This document shows positions 53,397 through 60,909 of a stretch of DNA of 64,000 nucleotides, piece by piece. This DNA is from Archaeoglobus profundus DSM 5631 (lineage in GTDB: Archaea > Halobacteriota > Archaeoglobi > Archaeoglobales > Archaeoglobaceae). Location: positions 1,240,001-1,304,000 of the forward strand of contig NC_013741.1 in assembly GCF_000025285.1 (NCBI RefSeq). Reading direction: 5' to 3'. The first letter of the stretch is position 1. Every line of letters begins with the position of its first letter. Position numbers and translations under genes: made by a program. The notes beneath the pieces were generated by a model. The model searched no databases. It saw only the letters and a list, made by a program, of their open reading frames with translations, and was not told the DNA's origin.

Positions 53397-53948
53397 TCAC
53401 ATCACCGCCGGATCTATCTCGTCGTAGAACTGGCTGAGATCCTTCGAAATGATTGAAAACAGGGCGATGCCGCTGATTTCCAAGTTGAAGTCTATGCTCG
53501 CATGAGGCAGGTTTCTTTTCTCAGCCTCCCTCTTTCTATCCTCGAAATAATGAATGTCGTCGACAATTCTGAAAAATCGATCAATAGCATCTTCGAGCTT
53601 CTCTCTCAGCTCTTCCTCTTCCGTCTTTTCCTTCAAAACAATCCTACCGTTCTCGACGACGGCATAGGGCTTTCTCAGTTCCGTTAGTTTGCTCCTGAGC
53701 GGCTTTGGAACGTTGACATAATAGCACGTTGGCAATCCGTCCCATCTTCTCGGAATCCACATTTTTAGCTTTAATCCGTTCTCTGACGGCTTTAGAACAA
53801 TTTCTCCATTCTCTTCGTCTATTTCAACGCTGTCGCTGTTAAGGTGGCTCAAAATCGCTGGATCAAGTCTTAGTCTCGTTCCCTTGTTGCTCACTCCAAC
53901 CCAAAACTCTCTTATATTCTTCCTCTCAACTACCTCTACCGCTTGCAT
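53397..53948 (-). CDS. Early protein with AbrB-like strand repeats
   Basis: A 183-residue protein. Two similar segments, TRLRLDPAILSHLNSDSVEI ... IVLKP and YYVNVPKPLRSKLTELRKPY ... RIVLKE, resemble swapped-hairpin AbrB/SpoVT repeats. The C-terminal 80 residues are helical (LEDAIDRFFRIVDDIHYFED). It follows the RHH gene with a 13-base overlap, so it may be a second regulator. Confidence 0.55.
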   Translation of the reverse strand: MQAVEVVERKNIREFWVGVSNKGTRLRLDPAILSHLNSDSVEIDEENGEIVLKPSENGLKLKMWIPRRWDGLPTCYYVNVPKPLRSKLTELRKPYAVVENGRIVLKEKTEEEELREKLEDAIDRFFRIVDDIHYFEDRKREAEKRNLPHASIDFNLEISGIALFSIISKDLSQFYDEIDPAVM

Positions 53949-54184
53949 GTCTTAACACCCCCTTCCTCCTCCCCAACCACTCTGGAATGAGGGGAGGAGC
54001 CTGATACACCCTGAGAATCGATAAATCTCCTTATGAAATCTCTAAGAGCGTCAGAAATGCTTAGATACCTGCCAGATTTCTTTAAAGCTCTCTTGAAAGC
54101 TTCGTATTCGGCTTCTGTTACATATACTTGGATTTTTGTCATTTTAACAGTGTCATTTTTAGCGTTTTTAATTACGTTATCCAT
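53936..54184 (-). CDS. Ribbon-helix-helix regulator (repressor candidate)
   Basis: 82 residues. MTKIQVYVTEAEYEAFKRAL followed by YLSISDALRDFIRRFI is an RHH fold. ATG 54184 lies about 25 bases from the AT-rich TATA region and its first codons are inside the palindrome ATAACGTTAT, so the protein probably represses its own promoter. It heads the leftward early operon. Confidence 0.75.
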   Translation of the reverse strand: MDNVIKNAKNDTVKMTKIQVYVTEAEYEAFKRALKKSGRYLSISDALRDFIRRFIDSQGVSGSSPHSRVVGEEEGGVKTCKR

Positions 54185-54237
54185 AACGTTATGAACTACT
54201 AAAAATATTTAAATTTTTTGGTTGACTATAACGTTAT
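54174..54237. promoter_or_regulatory. Divergent early promoter with twin ATAACGTTAT operators
   Basis: ATAACGTTAT is a perfect palindrome at 54183-54192 and at 54228-54237, one at each divergent start. The first is extended by an inverted copy (ACGTTAT-CC-ATAACGT, 54174-54189). Between them AAATATTTAAATTT near 54203-54216 is about 25 bases from both ATG 54184 and ATG 54236. Confidence 0.75.
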
Positions 54238-54553
54238 GAGATGTGTTACGAATAGTGTTGAGTATAGGGTAAGGTACGGTGAAGTGGGTATGGGGAAGCA
54301 GAAACAGAAATTCGAAATTAAGGGGGATAGAGCTCAACTTTGGTTGGATGGTTACACTAAATCCATCTTAGAAGAACTCATGGCTACTGGGGACTTCAAG
54401 TCAATTTCACAGCTATTACAGATTGCGGTAATTAATCTCTACAAGGATTACGAGGCGAAGGGTAAGCTAAAACCCAAGAAACCACCGGAAAACGCTCAAG
54501 AGAGAACGGAGAACGCTGTTCTCGCCAATGAGAAGGAGATTAGTTTTGAATAA
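54236..54553 (+). CDS. Ribbon-helix-helix-like protein (rightward early regulator)
   Basis: 105 residues from ATG 54236, or 87 from ATG 54290 (GGTGA seven bases upstream). KQKFEIKGDRAQLWLDGYTK and DFKSISQLLQIAVINLYKDY give the strand-helix-helix order of RHH proteins; the C-terminus is charged and disordered. It faces the other RHH gene across shared operators, a layout like a two-repressor switch. Confidence 0.65.
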   Translation: MRCVTNSVEYRVRYGEVGMGKQKQKFEIKGDRAQLWLDGYTKSILEELMATGDFKSISQLLQIAVINLYKDYEAKGKLKPKKPPENAQERTENAVLANEKEISFE

Positions 54554-54657
54554 TATGAAGGGGGTTGAGATCTCATGTTTGAGAAACATCTCAAAAAGAA
54601 AAAGTCAAATAGTACGAACAGTAATATTTATAATGGAAAACATGTGGGTGATGCACG

Positions 54658-55720
54658 ATGCAAGTTTTTGAGAGAGTTGAAAAGTGGAAGAGAGAACACA
54701 GAAAAGAGTGGAAAGAGATCGAAAAGACTCTCAAGCTTCTCGATGAATTGGGACTTAGAAGAAAGTTCGGACCCGAACCACTTATTCCCGGATACAACTA
54801 CGACATCGAAGCATCTGATTCCAAATCATATAGTTTCGAGCTTTGAACTACCATCCTATCCTCTTTTTGCTCATGTTGAAAAAGAACCAGATACGGTAAG
54901 AAGAAAATTAATCAAAGCTGTAGAGGATAAAACTGGCCGAACTCTAATCTTGTACTATTCTAATCCACAGTTACCGGGTAGTAGCATTAACCATCAAGAC
55001 ATTAGCATGTTTCATGAGATCTTACGCATTTTGGAGTACCCAAAAGATGTAGATTTAATGATTCATAGTGGAGGAGGTGTTGTAGAAGCAACGGAAAAAC
55101 TTGTAAAACTCATTTGGAGTAAAGTAGAATCACTTAGAGTTATAGTCATGGAGTTTGCCAAAAGTGCAGCAACTCTTCTGTCTTTAGCTTCAAATGAAAT
55201 TCTTATGAGTTTCATGGCTGAATTAGGTCCGATAGATCCATTAATTCAGGTTGGTTTTGATCAAGTAACCAAACAACCAGAATTTAGACCAGCATGGTCT
55301 TATTTGCATGTCTTGGACATTTTAGAGGAAGAGCTAAAGAATAAGAGGGATATAAGGATAGTTGCACAGTTACTTAGCGTAATAGATCCAACAAAACTTG
55401 ATATTGCACGCAAAGCTATTGCATACTCGCAAACTCTTGCTACAGAGTGGATGGTTAAGTATATGGGTATACATCCTAAAAAAGCGAGAGAAATAGCTAA
55501 AAAATTGTGCGACTCTAAGAGGCTACTATCGCATGGTCGAGTTATTAGTGTCGAGGATGCTTGTAATCTCGGACTAAAAGTGCAGAAACTAGATACAGAC
55601 CATGAATTATGGCCTCTACTATATCAATTACATACAAGAGCTCTTATGGCTGTAAGACCACCAGTAGTCAAATTATTTGAGTGTAGAGACCATACCATTA
55701 GAGGATCATTAAGTAAGTAG
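54658..55720 (+). CDS. SDH-type serine protease (ClpP/SppA clan), probably made by +1 frameshift
   Basis: From ATG 54658 frame 1 codes 62 residues (FERVEKWKREHRKEWKEIEK, FGPEPLIPGYNYDIEAS) and stops at CTT_TGA 54841-54846. Frame 2 continues as ELPSYPLFAHVEKEPDTVRR, then the SDH core: LMIHSGGGVVEATEKL, MEFAKSAATLLSLASNEILM (Ser nucleophile in KSAAT) and ELGPIDPLI. Frame 2 has no start codon that keeps the core except ATG 54575, whose reading before 54840 looks like an out-of-frame shadow. A TATA-like ATATTTATAAT near 54626-54636 favours ATG 54658. Either a programmed shift or a mutation. Confidence 0.65.
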
Positions 55721-55734
55721 AAGGGGGACTATTT

Positions 55735-56088
55735 TTGTTTCTCCCGATTCCGGGTTCAAAACCCCGGAAGTGGATGAGGGTCGTGATACATGCTATCGAG
55801 CGGAAATGGTTTGACGACTTTGGAGCATTTTACACCTATGTAATCAAAAATGCAGACATTGTTGAGATTGTTGATGAAGAAGAGCTCGTTTACGACATCA
55901 TGAAATCTGTCAAAGCTTGGATTGAGGATGGTTACTCCATTGATGAGCTTCGAGAGCAGATTGCCGTCGTTTACGGCATCCCTGAGAAGTATATAGATCT
56001 CATTCTCGAGAGGGTCAAAGTCGAACTCGGGCTCGTCGAGATGCAAGGGATGCTCATAGACCCAAGTTATGACTCAACTAATAGTTGA
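55735..56088 (+). CDS. Unknown protein downstream of the protease
   Basis: 117 residues from TTG 55735 (AGGGGGA upstream) or 104 from ATG 55774. Largely helical and acidic (YVIKNADIVEIVDEEELVYD, AWIEDGYSIDELREQIAVVY). It follows the protease by 14 bases. No family recognised. The inverted repeat GACTCAACT / AGTTGAATC after it (56070-56092) may end the transcript. Confidence 0.5.
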   Translation: MFLPIPGSKPRKWMRVVIHAIERKWFDDFGAFYTYVIKNADIVEIVDEEELVYDIMKSVKAWIEDGYSIDELREQIAVVYGIPEKYIDLILERVKVELGLVEMQGMLIDPSYDSTNS

Positions 56089-56110
56089 ATCATCCTTGAT
56101 GATTTTTAAG

Positions 56111-56136
56111 TTTATATAAATTAAAATGGTGAGATA
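56111..56136 (+). promoter_or_regulatory. Promoter and ribosome site of the integrase N-part
   Basis: TTTATATAAA at 56111-56120 is a strong TATA-like box; GGTGA lies five bases before ATG 56137. In the circular form this would drive the complete integrase. Confidence 0.6.
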
Positions 56137-56316
56137 ATGAAGAGGAGGACGAGTGTTTACATTGATGCCGATTTGCTTGCTAAGGCTAAGGAGAAAAAGC
56201 TTAATCTCTCTCAATTACTTGAAAAAGCCATAAGAGAGGCTTTAAAAGAGGGTGGTTCAAGCCTTAAGACCCCGTCCCGAAGGGGTCCGCGGGTTCAAAT
56301 CCCGCCCCCCGCATGA
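56137..56316 (+). CDS. int: SSV-type integrase, N-terminal part
   Basis: 59 residues: MKRRTSVYIDADLLAKAKEK then LNLSQLLEKAIREALKEGG, an RHH/CcdA-antitoxin-like domain, then LKTPSRRGPRVQIPPPA read from the att core and a stop just past it. In the excised circle the same phase runs on into SNSVKNQYEQF and the catalytic part at 22688-23511, giving 1002 bases, 333 residues. The RHH-like N-domain probably binds arm sites. In the integrated state the truncated piece may itself repress its promoter. Confidence 0.85.
   Translation: MKRRTSVYIDADLLAKAKEKKLNLSQLLEKAIREALKEGGSSLKTPSRRGPRVQIPPPA
56263..56314. repeat. attR: 52-bp attachment core
   Basis: Exact copy of 22636-22687. It is only the 3' half of a tRNA, so it is not a second tRNA gene. 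Confidence 0.95.
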
Positions 56317-56342
56317 ATTTAGAAAAGGGAATATGGAGAATA

Positions 56343-57129
56343 TTACGATTCTTTAATAACCAAAACCGACTTCTTGGCGTATCTGAGGACATCATCCGTA
56401 ACTCTGGTAAATTTCCTAGTCTTCAGGACTATACAACCGACTCTCAACTCAGTTGCCGTTTTTATGATCATTTTCGCAACCCCACCAACCTTGACAATAA
56501 CTTCTCCATTCAAATCTTTAGCGATTTCTTCGAGCCTCTTCTTAGCCTCATCAACTCTCTCCCTAACGAGATGTGTTGTAGATTCGGGAGGTAGCATGGG
56601 TTCAACCACATGCATGATGTACAATCTCTCGTATGGTATTTCCTTCAAAAACTCTGGCGGATCTGATTCTAGAGGATAGTGGACATAGAGTACTGTCCTG
56701 AAAATTTCTATACCTCCCTTAACGACGAGAACCAGAATTTTAGATAGCCTAACGACTCCCTCGGCAACGCTACCAAGCAGAATCTTCTTGAGAAAGCTTC
56801 TACCTCTGTGCCCCATCGCTATGAGATTTGCCCCTTCTTCGTTTGCAACCCCTACAATCTCCTCAGCCGGGTCACCCACTCGCAGAATACTCCTACACTT
56901 TATGTCATTCAATTTGAAAAAAGATTCGTGCTCTTCGAATTTTTCAAGCGATGCCATCTTTTCCTTCTCAATCCAAGATTCCCGATCGATGAGAGTTTCA
57001 AGAACTCTGTTTATGTTTATTACCCTAACTATTAGAACTTCATCGATCAAGCTCCTATACCTCAGGAGGACATTAGATACTTTTTAGGGAGTAATCGGAA
57101 AAATCCGTTGCATAGACAACTTTCCACAT
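56343..57129 (-). pseudogene. Universal stress protein (two UspA domains) with a frameshift
   Basis: ATG 57129 starts MWKVVYATDFSDYSLK, the typical UspA strand-1/ATP-Asp region, and then breaks at a run of five T (57081-57085). With one base removed the frame continues KVSNVLLRYRSLIDEVLIVR into the 235-residue remainder. The first domain keeps GHRGRSFLKKILLGSVAEGV (G-x2-G-x9-G-S nucleotide loop); the second domain (TVLYVHYPLESD to KKSVLVIKES) lacks it. A shortened protein from TTG 57050 is possible. A single homopolymer indel could also be a sequencing error. Confidence 0.7.
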
Positions 57130-57208
57130 TGTCTAAATTTCAATTTGAACGCATATAAAATTTTCATAGATTTTTCGCAAACGATTTTTGAATAGCAGTT
57201 AAAAGTAT

Positions 57209-57266
57209 AAGAATCAGGCGACATCCCTTTCATCACTTCTCAGACCCGATGGGTTTCATCATCGCA
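57209..57266 (-). ncRNA. C/D box sRNA
   Basis: On the minus strand: C ATGATGA 57262-57256, D' CTGA 57243-57240, C' GTGATGA 57236-57230, D CTGA 57217-57214. Both guides are 12 nt: aacccatcgggt before D' and aagggatgtcgc before D. It lies 30 bases from a second guide RNA on the other strand. Confidence 0.87.
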
Positions 57267-57294
57267 AGTGATAAAACTTCAAGAGCTTTGAATT

Positions 57295-57353
57295 TTGTGA
57301 TGATGAACTTGCCCTTCACTGAGCTGTGATGAGACCCAGGGCACACTGATTCA
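57295..57353 (+). ncRNA. C/D box sRNA
   Basis: C ATGATGA 57300-57306, D' CTGA 57319-57322, C' GTGATGA 57326-57332, D CTGA 57346-57349. Guides are acttgcccttca (12 nt) and gacccagggcaca (13 nt). Its 3' end overlaps the last codon of the radical SAM gene in antisense. Confidence 0.87.
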
Positions 57354-58280
57354 TTTAAACAACGGTATTCTCGAATAGTTTTCAAGATCCAAAGCAACCT
57401 CCCAGCGCTTTAGGCATTTGCAGTTCAGGTTTTCGAAGACAGACTTATCCTGATAAAGCGAAAATTCCCTTATAGCTCGAGCAACAACTTTATCACATCT
57501 CCCGCAGTTGTGAGGACCTCTAAAGCTCCCAGCTCCGACAGGATCAGATACGGTTTCGATGTTGGAGTTTTTAAGAACTTCAACAACACTCCAGAACCAA
57601 GGGGGCCTGTAAAGTCCTTTTCTCCACAAAGCTTCAAGATACGTTCCAGACTGAACGTTTGTAGGATTAAGTGAGACTACATCTGCCAAACCTTCGACAT
57701 CTTTAATCGATTTGATTGCGTCTTCTATTGCCTCCTTTTCCGAAAGGAATGGTGGTTTTAGAAGGAGGTAAACTTTAACTCTAAAGCCCTTCGACTTCAA
57801 GAATTTTGAAGATTCTTTAAAGTCTTCGAATGTAAAGCCTTTGTTTATGCAGTGTTCCCTCACAAAGTCGTTTGAAGTTTCCAGACCTATACCAACCTCA
57901 AGCTCAAAATCGATTTTTTCCAAATCTTCCTCAACCTTATAGACGAATTCTGGTCTGCTCTCAACTATCAGCTTTTCAAAACCAAACTTCGAGACTGTAT
58001 TGTAGACAAAGTCCCTAAACTCTTTATCGAGCTCGAAGAAGCTTCCAGATGTAAATATCTTCAAAATCTTAGCCTTTCCCTTTTTCAAAGCCTTTTCAAG
58101 CTGTTTTTTCAAATCATCGTTTGTTACTCTTGGATCTGTATCCCTCCTGTACCCACACATCAGACATCTGTTCCAAGAGCATCCCCTTGTTCTGAGTATC
58201 ACGGTAAGACAATCCACCACATCTCCGTGAAATCTCTCCTTTTCAATCCATACCGCAACGGGATCAGTAGTAGAGGACAT
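57351..58280 (-). CDS. Radical SAM protein, archaeosine-synthesis RaSEA type
   Basis: A 309-residue radical SAM enzyme. The cluster motif is TRGCSWNRCLMCGYRRD (C-x4-C-x2-C), with IFTSGSFFELDKEF, VGIGLETSNDFVREHCINKG and VSLNPTNVQSGTYLEALW downstream, and a C-terminal Cys group GPHNCGRCDKVV. This order matches the archaeal family that, with ArcS, turns preQ0-lysine tRNA into archaeosine. The pairing is inferred from the family. It overlaps the rhomboid gene by 17 bases. Confidence 0.82.
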   Translation of the reverse strand: MSSTTDPVAVWIEKERFHGDVVDCLTVILRTRGCSWNRCLMCGYRRDTDPRVTNDDLKKQLEKALKKGKAKILKIFTSGSFFELDKEFRDFVYNTVSKFGFEKLIVESRPEFVYKVEEDLEKIDFELEVGIGLETSNDFVREHCINKGFTFEDFKESSKFLKSKGFRVKVYLLLKPPFLSEKEAIEDAIKSIKDVEGLADVVSLNPTNVQSGTYLEALWRKGLYRPPWFWSVVEVLKNSNIETVSDPVGAGSFRGPHNCGRCDKVVARAIREFSLYQDKSVFENLNCKCLKRWEVALDLENYSRIPLFK

Positions 58281-58962
58281 ATCCCCTCACTATTCTGTAT
58301 TTTTTACCTAAGTACAAACCTACCAAAAGTCCAGCGAGGTGTGCTATATGTGCAACTCCTGTGCTGTAGGAGAATGGTAATAGTAAGAGGTCGTAGATTG
58401 CGAAGAGTAGTATTGCGACCTTTATACTCACAGGGATTGGAAGTGGGAATATTACCACCCTTATCTCGGGAGCTATTATCGCCAGAGCTCCCATAACCCC
58501 GAAGATTGCCGCAGAGGCACCCATAGCTGGAATAAACGGATTTGTTAAAAATGCATATACTAAGTAGGCTAAGTTACCAGCGATTCCGCTGGCAAAGAAT
58601 ATGATCAGATACTTTCTTTCACCCAACCTTCTTTCGAGCTCGTTTCCGAAGAAGAAGAGTACGAACATGTTGATGAAGAGATGCCAGAAATCCGCATGAA
58701 CGAAGATGCTCGTTATTATCTGCCAAGGCATGGACAGAACGTTGATTGGGAATAAAGCCAAGAGATAATCAACGATGTTGTCTCTGTAAGTAACACCAAA
58801 TGGCATTCTAATAATGGCGTAGATTCCTAAAAGTCCCGTTAGTACCTTTGCCAGATAAATCAGTATGCATATGGCTATTATCGTATTGTTCCAGCCGTAC
58901 GGATTTCTCCTCTTAACCTTAACAGGGATGTATTCCTCCACCGAACCTGATCGAGTTCGCAC
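58264..58962 (-). CDS. Rhomboid-family intramembrane serine protease
   Basis: A 232-residue membrane protein with six or more helices. Signatures are FVHADFWHLFINMFVLFFFG (HxxxN), PAMGASAAIFGVMGALA (catalytic Ser in GAS) and VAHIAHLAGLLVGLYLGKKY (catalytic His). It cleaves transmembrane substrates; the target is unknown. TATAAATAC before it near 58963-58972 is a likely TATA box. Confidence 0.92.
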   Translation of the reverse strand: MRTRSGSVEEYIPVKVKRRNPYGWNNTIIAICILIYLAKVLTGLLGIYAIIRMPFGVTYRDNIVDYLLALFPINVLSMPWQIITSIFVHADFWHLFINMFVLFFFGNELERRLGERKYLIIFFASGIAGNLAYLVYAFLTNPFIPAMGASAAIFGVMGALAIIAPEIRVVIFPLPIPVSIKVAILLFAIYDLLLLPFSYSTGVAHIAHLAGLLVGLYLGKKYRIVRGYVLYY

Positions 58963-59015
58963 GTATAAATACTTTTAGAAACTCTTTTATCCAATCTTAA
59001 CCGCTTTGACTTTGA

Positions 59016-59411
59016 ATGAGAAAGTTGAAGGTTAAAGTTGGTGATGAAGAGTTTGAGGCATGCATAAAGCGAATAAACAGAACTTACTACAAAGTAATTC
59101 TGAACGATAAGACGTTTAACATATCATTGAGAGAACCCGGTGTAATCTTACCTAAGAAGGTAGAAAAGAAGGAGAAGAGTAAGGTAGAGGTCGTTGAGGG
59201 AGAAGCTGTTAAAGCGATGTTGCCCGGTGTAGTCACTAAGATCATAGTTAAGGAGGGAGAAAGCGTAAGAAAGGGGGACACAATAATGATACTCGAAGCG
59301 ATGAAAATGGAAAATGAGGTTAAGAGTCCTAAAGATGGAGTTGTTAAGCAGATCGTCGTTAGAGAGGGAGATAGGGTGGAGGTTGGTGATATATTAGCGG
59401 TAATTTCATAA
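59016..59411 (+). CDS. Biotin carboxyl carrier protein domain (carboxylase subunit)
   Basis: A 131-residue protein. The N-terminal 55 residues resemble the linker part of oxaloacetate decarboxylase/pyruvate carboxylase B; the C-terminal domain is biotinyl with MILEAMKMENEVKSP (Lys in MKM is biotinylated) and the hammerhead AMLPGVVTKIIVKEGE. It would carry CO2 for a pyruvate or acyl-CoA carboxylase encoded elsewhere. Confidence 0.85.
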   Translation: MRKLKVKVGDEEFEACIKRINRTYYKVILNDKTFNISLREPGVILPKKVEKKEKSKVEVVEGEAVKAMLPGVVTKIIVKEGESVRKGDTIMILEAMKMENEVKSPKDGVVKQIVVREGDRVEVGDILAVIS

Positions 59412-59455
59412 TAGGGGTAGTTGGAAGTAGGCTAACTGCAGAGCTTTTTGTCAGA

Positions 59456-59917
59456 ATGGGATTTGACGTTAAATATATAGGAGATTTCTTTACACCAAAC
59501 GATGCAACTATAGACGTAACTCTTAGCGGGTACGGATACGATGTTCCAGATGCCTACATGGTTTCTTATCCACTTGTAGAGGATTTGAAGGAAGTAAAGA
59601 GACAGATAAGATGTTGCGACGTTGTTATAGCTCATAAGAGTATGGATACCTTCGCTAAGGCCTGCTACGATCTAGGTATTCCTTTCATGCCAAATATCAT
59701 TACTTTTTTCCTTCCAGACTCAATCAAGTTTTTCGAAGTCGAGATACCCAAAATAGACTACGATACCTTGACATATACTATAACATGTGCTCTCCAGGTG
59801 AAAGAAACTTTGAAACTGCTTGAAAGTGGAAACGCTATCGTAGCTCCCAGAGCTCTTATAGTCAATTTAAATGAAGGCGATTTTGTTAGAGAAATAGATC
59901 TAAGAAAATATTCTTAA
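59456..59917 (+). CDS. Unrecognised Rossmann-like protein, true start probably upstream
   Basis: 153 residues from ATG 59456. In-frame coding sense continues upstream to about 59393 (NFIIGVVGSRLTAELFVR), giving a Rossmann-type first strand GVVGSR, yet there is no ATG, GTG or TTG there. An ATT at 59393 behind GGTGAT, or an ATA, could be the real start. The body (GYDVPDAYMVSYPLVEDLKE, IPFMPNIITFFLPDSIKFFE) matches no family I can name. It lies between a biotin carrier and a methanopterin gene. Confidence 0.6.
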   Translation: MGFDVKYIGDFFTPNDATIDVTLSGYGYDVPDAYMVSYPLVEDLKEVKRQIRCCDVVIAHKSMDTFAKACYDLGIPFMPNIITFFLPDSIKFFEVEIPKIDYDTLTYTITCALQVKETLKLLESGNAIVAPRALIVNLNEGDFVREIDLRKYS

Positions 59918-59942
59918 GTTCAGCTGTTTTGTTGAATTATAA

Positions 59943-60893
59943 ATGACTAAAGTCAAGATAAAAACTCCTTCAAGAATTCACATGAGTCTAATAGACTTAA
60001 ACGGCTTACTGGGTAGAATAGATGGGGGTGTGGGTTTTGCACTTGAAGAGCCAAATGTTACGATAGAATGTGAAGATTCTGATGATGTTGTTGTTAGAGG
60101 AGGAAACAACGTAAGCAGATTTCAATCTGTTGCAAGAAAACTTTCGCAAACATTTGGTAAGGGTATAAAAATAGATGTCTTAAGTGATTATGAAGCTCAT
60201 GTCGGTTTGGGAAGTGGAACTCAGATAAGCCTGGCAGTGGCCAGCGCCTTCAATGAGATATACGACTTGGGGCTAAGTGTTAGAGAAATGGCGGAGATAA
60301 CTGGGAGGGGTGGAACTTCTGGAATTGGCGTTGCCGTCTTTGAGTTTGGAGGTTTTATCCTAGATGGTGGGCACTCCAAGAGAGAGAAGCCTAACTTCAT
60401 GCCTTCATCTGCGAGCAAAGCTAAACCACCAAAGGTTTTAGCTAGGTACGATCTTCCAGATTGGAAGGTTGTCGTTGCCGTTCCCAATTTGAAGGGTTTT
60501 TATGGAAAAGAGGAGGTTAGCCTTTTCCAGAAATTTTGCCCGATACCAGTTGAAGAAGTGAGTAAACTCTGCCATGTCATACTGATGAAGTTACTACCGT
60601 CAGTTGTTGAGAGCAATCTGGATGAGTTTGGAGAAGCTGTGAAAATGATTCAACGCTTAGGATTTAAAAAGGTTGAAATAGATCAGTACGGTGATTTGAT
60701 ATGGAACCTGTTTGATCATTCTGATTATCCAATAGGAATGAGTTCTACGGGGCCGGCAGTTTATTCAGTCGTGGATACAAACGCTAAATCAGTTGCAAGA
60801 GAAGTGAGAAGGTATTTTGAAGATATAGGGTTAAATGTTGAAGTCTATATCACGGAACCTGACAACATTGGTGCTGAAATTTTTTATATTTAG
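59943..60893 (+). CDS. Beta-ribofuranosylaminobenzene 5'-phosphate synthase
   Basis: A 316-residue GHMP-kinase-fold enzyme, the first committed step of tetrahydromethanopterin synthesis (pABA plus PRPP). Hallmarks: TPSRIHMSLIDLNGLLGRID, VGLGSGTQISLAVA, ITGRGGTSGIGVAVFEFGGF and the C-terminal YPIGMSSTGPAVYSVV. Methanopterin carries C1 units in Archaeoglobales and methanogens, consistent with cofD elsewhere in the window. Confidence 0.92.
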   Translation: MTKVKIKTPSRIHMSLIDLNGLLGRIDGGVGFALEEPNVTIECEDSDDVVVRGGNNVSRFQSVARKLSQTFGKGIKIDVLSDYEAHVGLGSGTQISLAVASAFNEIYDLGLSVREMAEITGRGGTSGIGVAVFEFGGFILDGGHSKREKPNFMPSSASKAKPPKVLARYDLPDWKVVVAVPNLKGFYGKEEVSLFQKFCPIPVEEVSKLCHVILMKLLPSVVESNLDEFGEAVKMIQRLGFKKVEIDQYGDLIWNLFDHSDYPIGMSSTGPAVYSVVDTNAKSVAREVRRYFEDIGLNVEVYITEPDNIGAEIFYI

Positions 60894-60909
60894 AAGGCCA
60901 TGTGAGCCC

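Larger units (their letters stand above)
22636..56314. mobile_element. Integrated head-tailed virus with contractile tail (provirus), about 33.6 kb
   Basis: Bounded by 52-bp direct repeats in a tRNA-Leu gene. It encodes terminase subunits, HK97-type portal, prohead protease, capsid, connectors, tail sheath and tube, tape measure, hub, spike, gp25-like and J-like baseplate proteins, a fibre, and an integrase split across the two ends. Most genes run leftward. All expected structural modules look intact, so induction is plausible, although integration splits the integrase. Excised circle length would be 33,627 bp. No DNA polymerase or replicative helicase is seen. Confidence 0.95.

Noticed and set aside
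54575-54840. N-terminal 90 codons of a long frame into the SDH protease
   Set aside because: From 54658 it is the out-of-frame shadow of a better coding frame; composition (Ser/Asn/Thr-rich) is unlike a real N-terminus, and a TATA box favours ATG 54658.
56263-56314. Second tRNA-Leu gene at the right end
   Set aside because: Only the anticodon loop to the 3' end is present; no 5' acceptor or D-arm precedes it. It is the attR copy.
22636-56314. Insertion sequence or transposon as the mobile unit
   Set aside because: No transposase was found, and the ends are att repeats in a tRNA rather than terminal inverted repeats.
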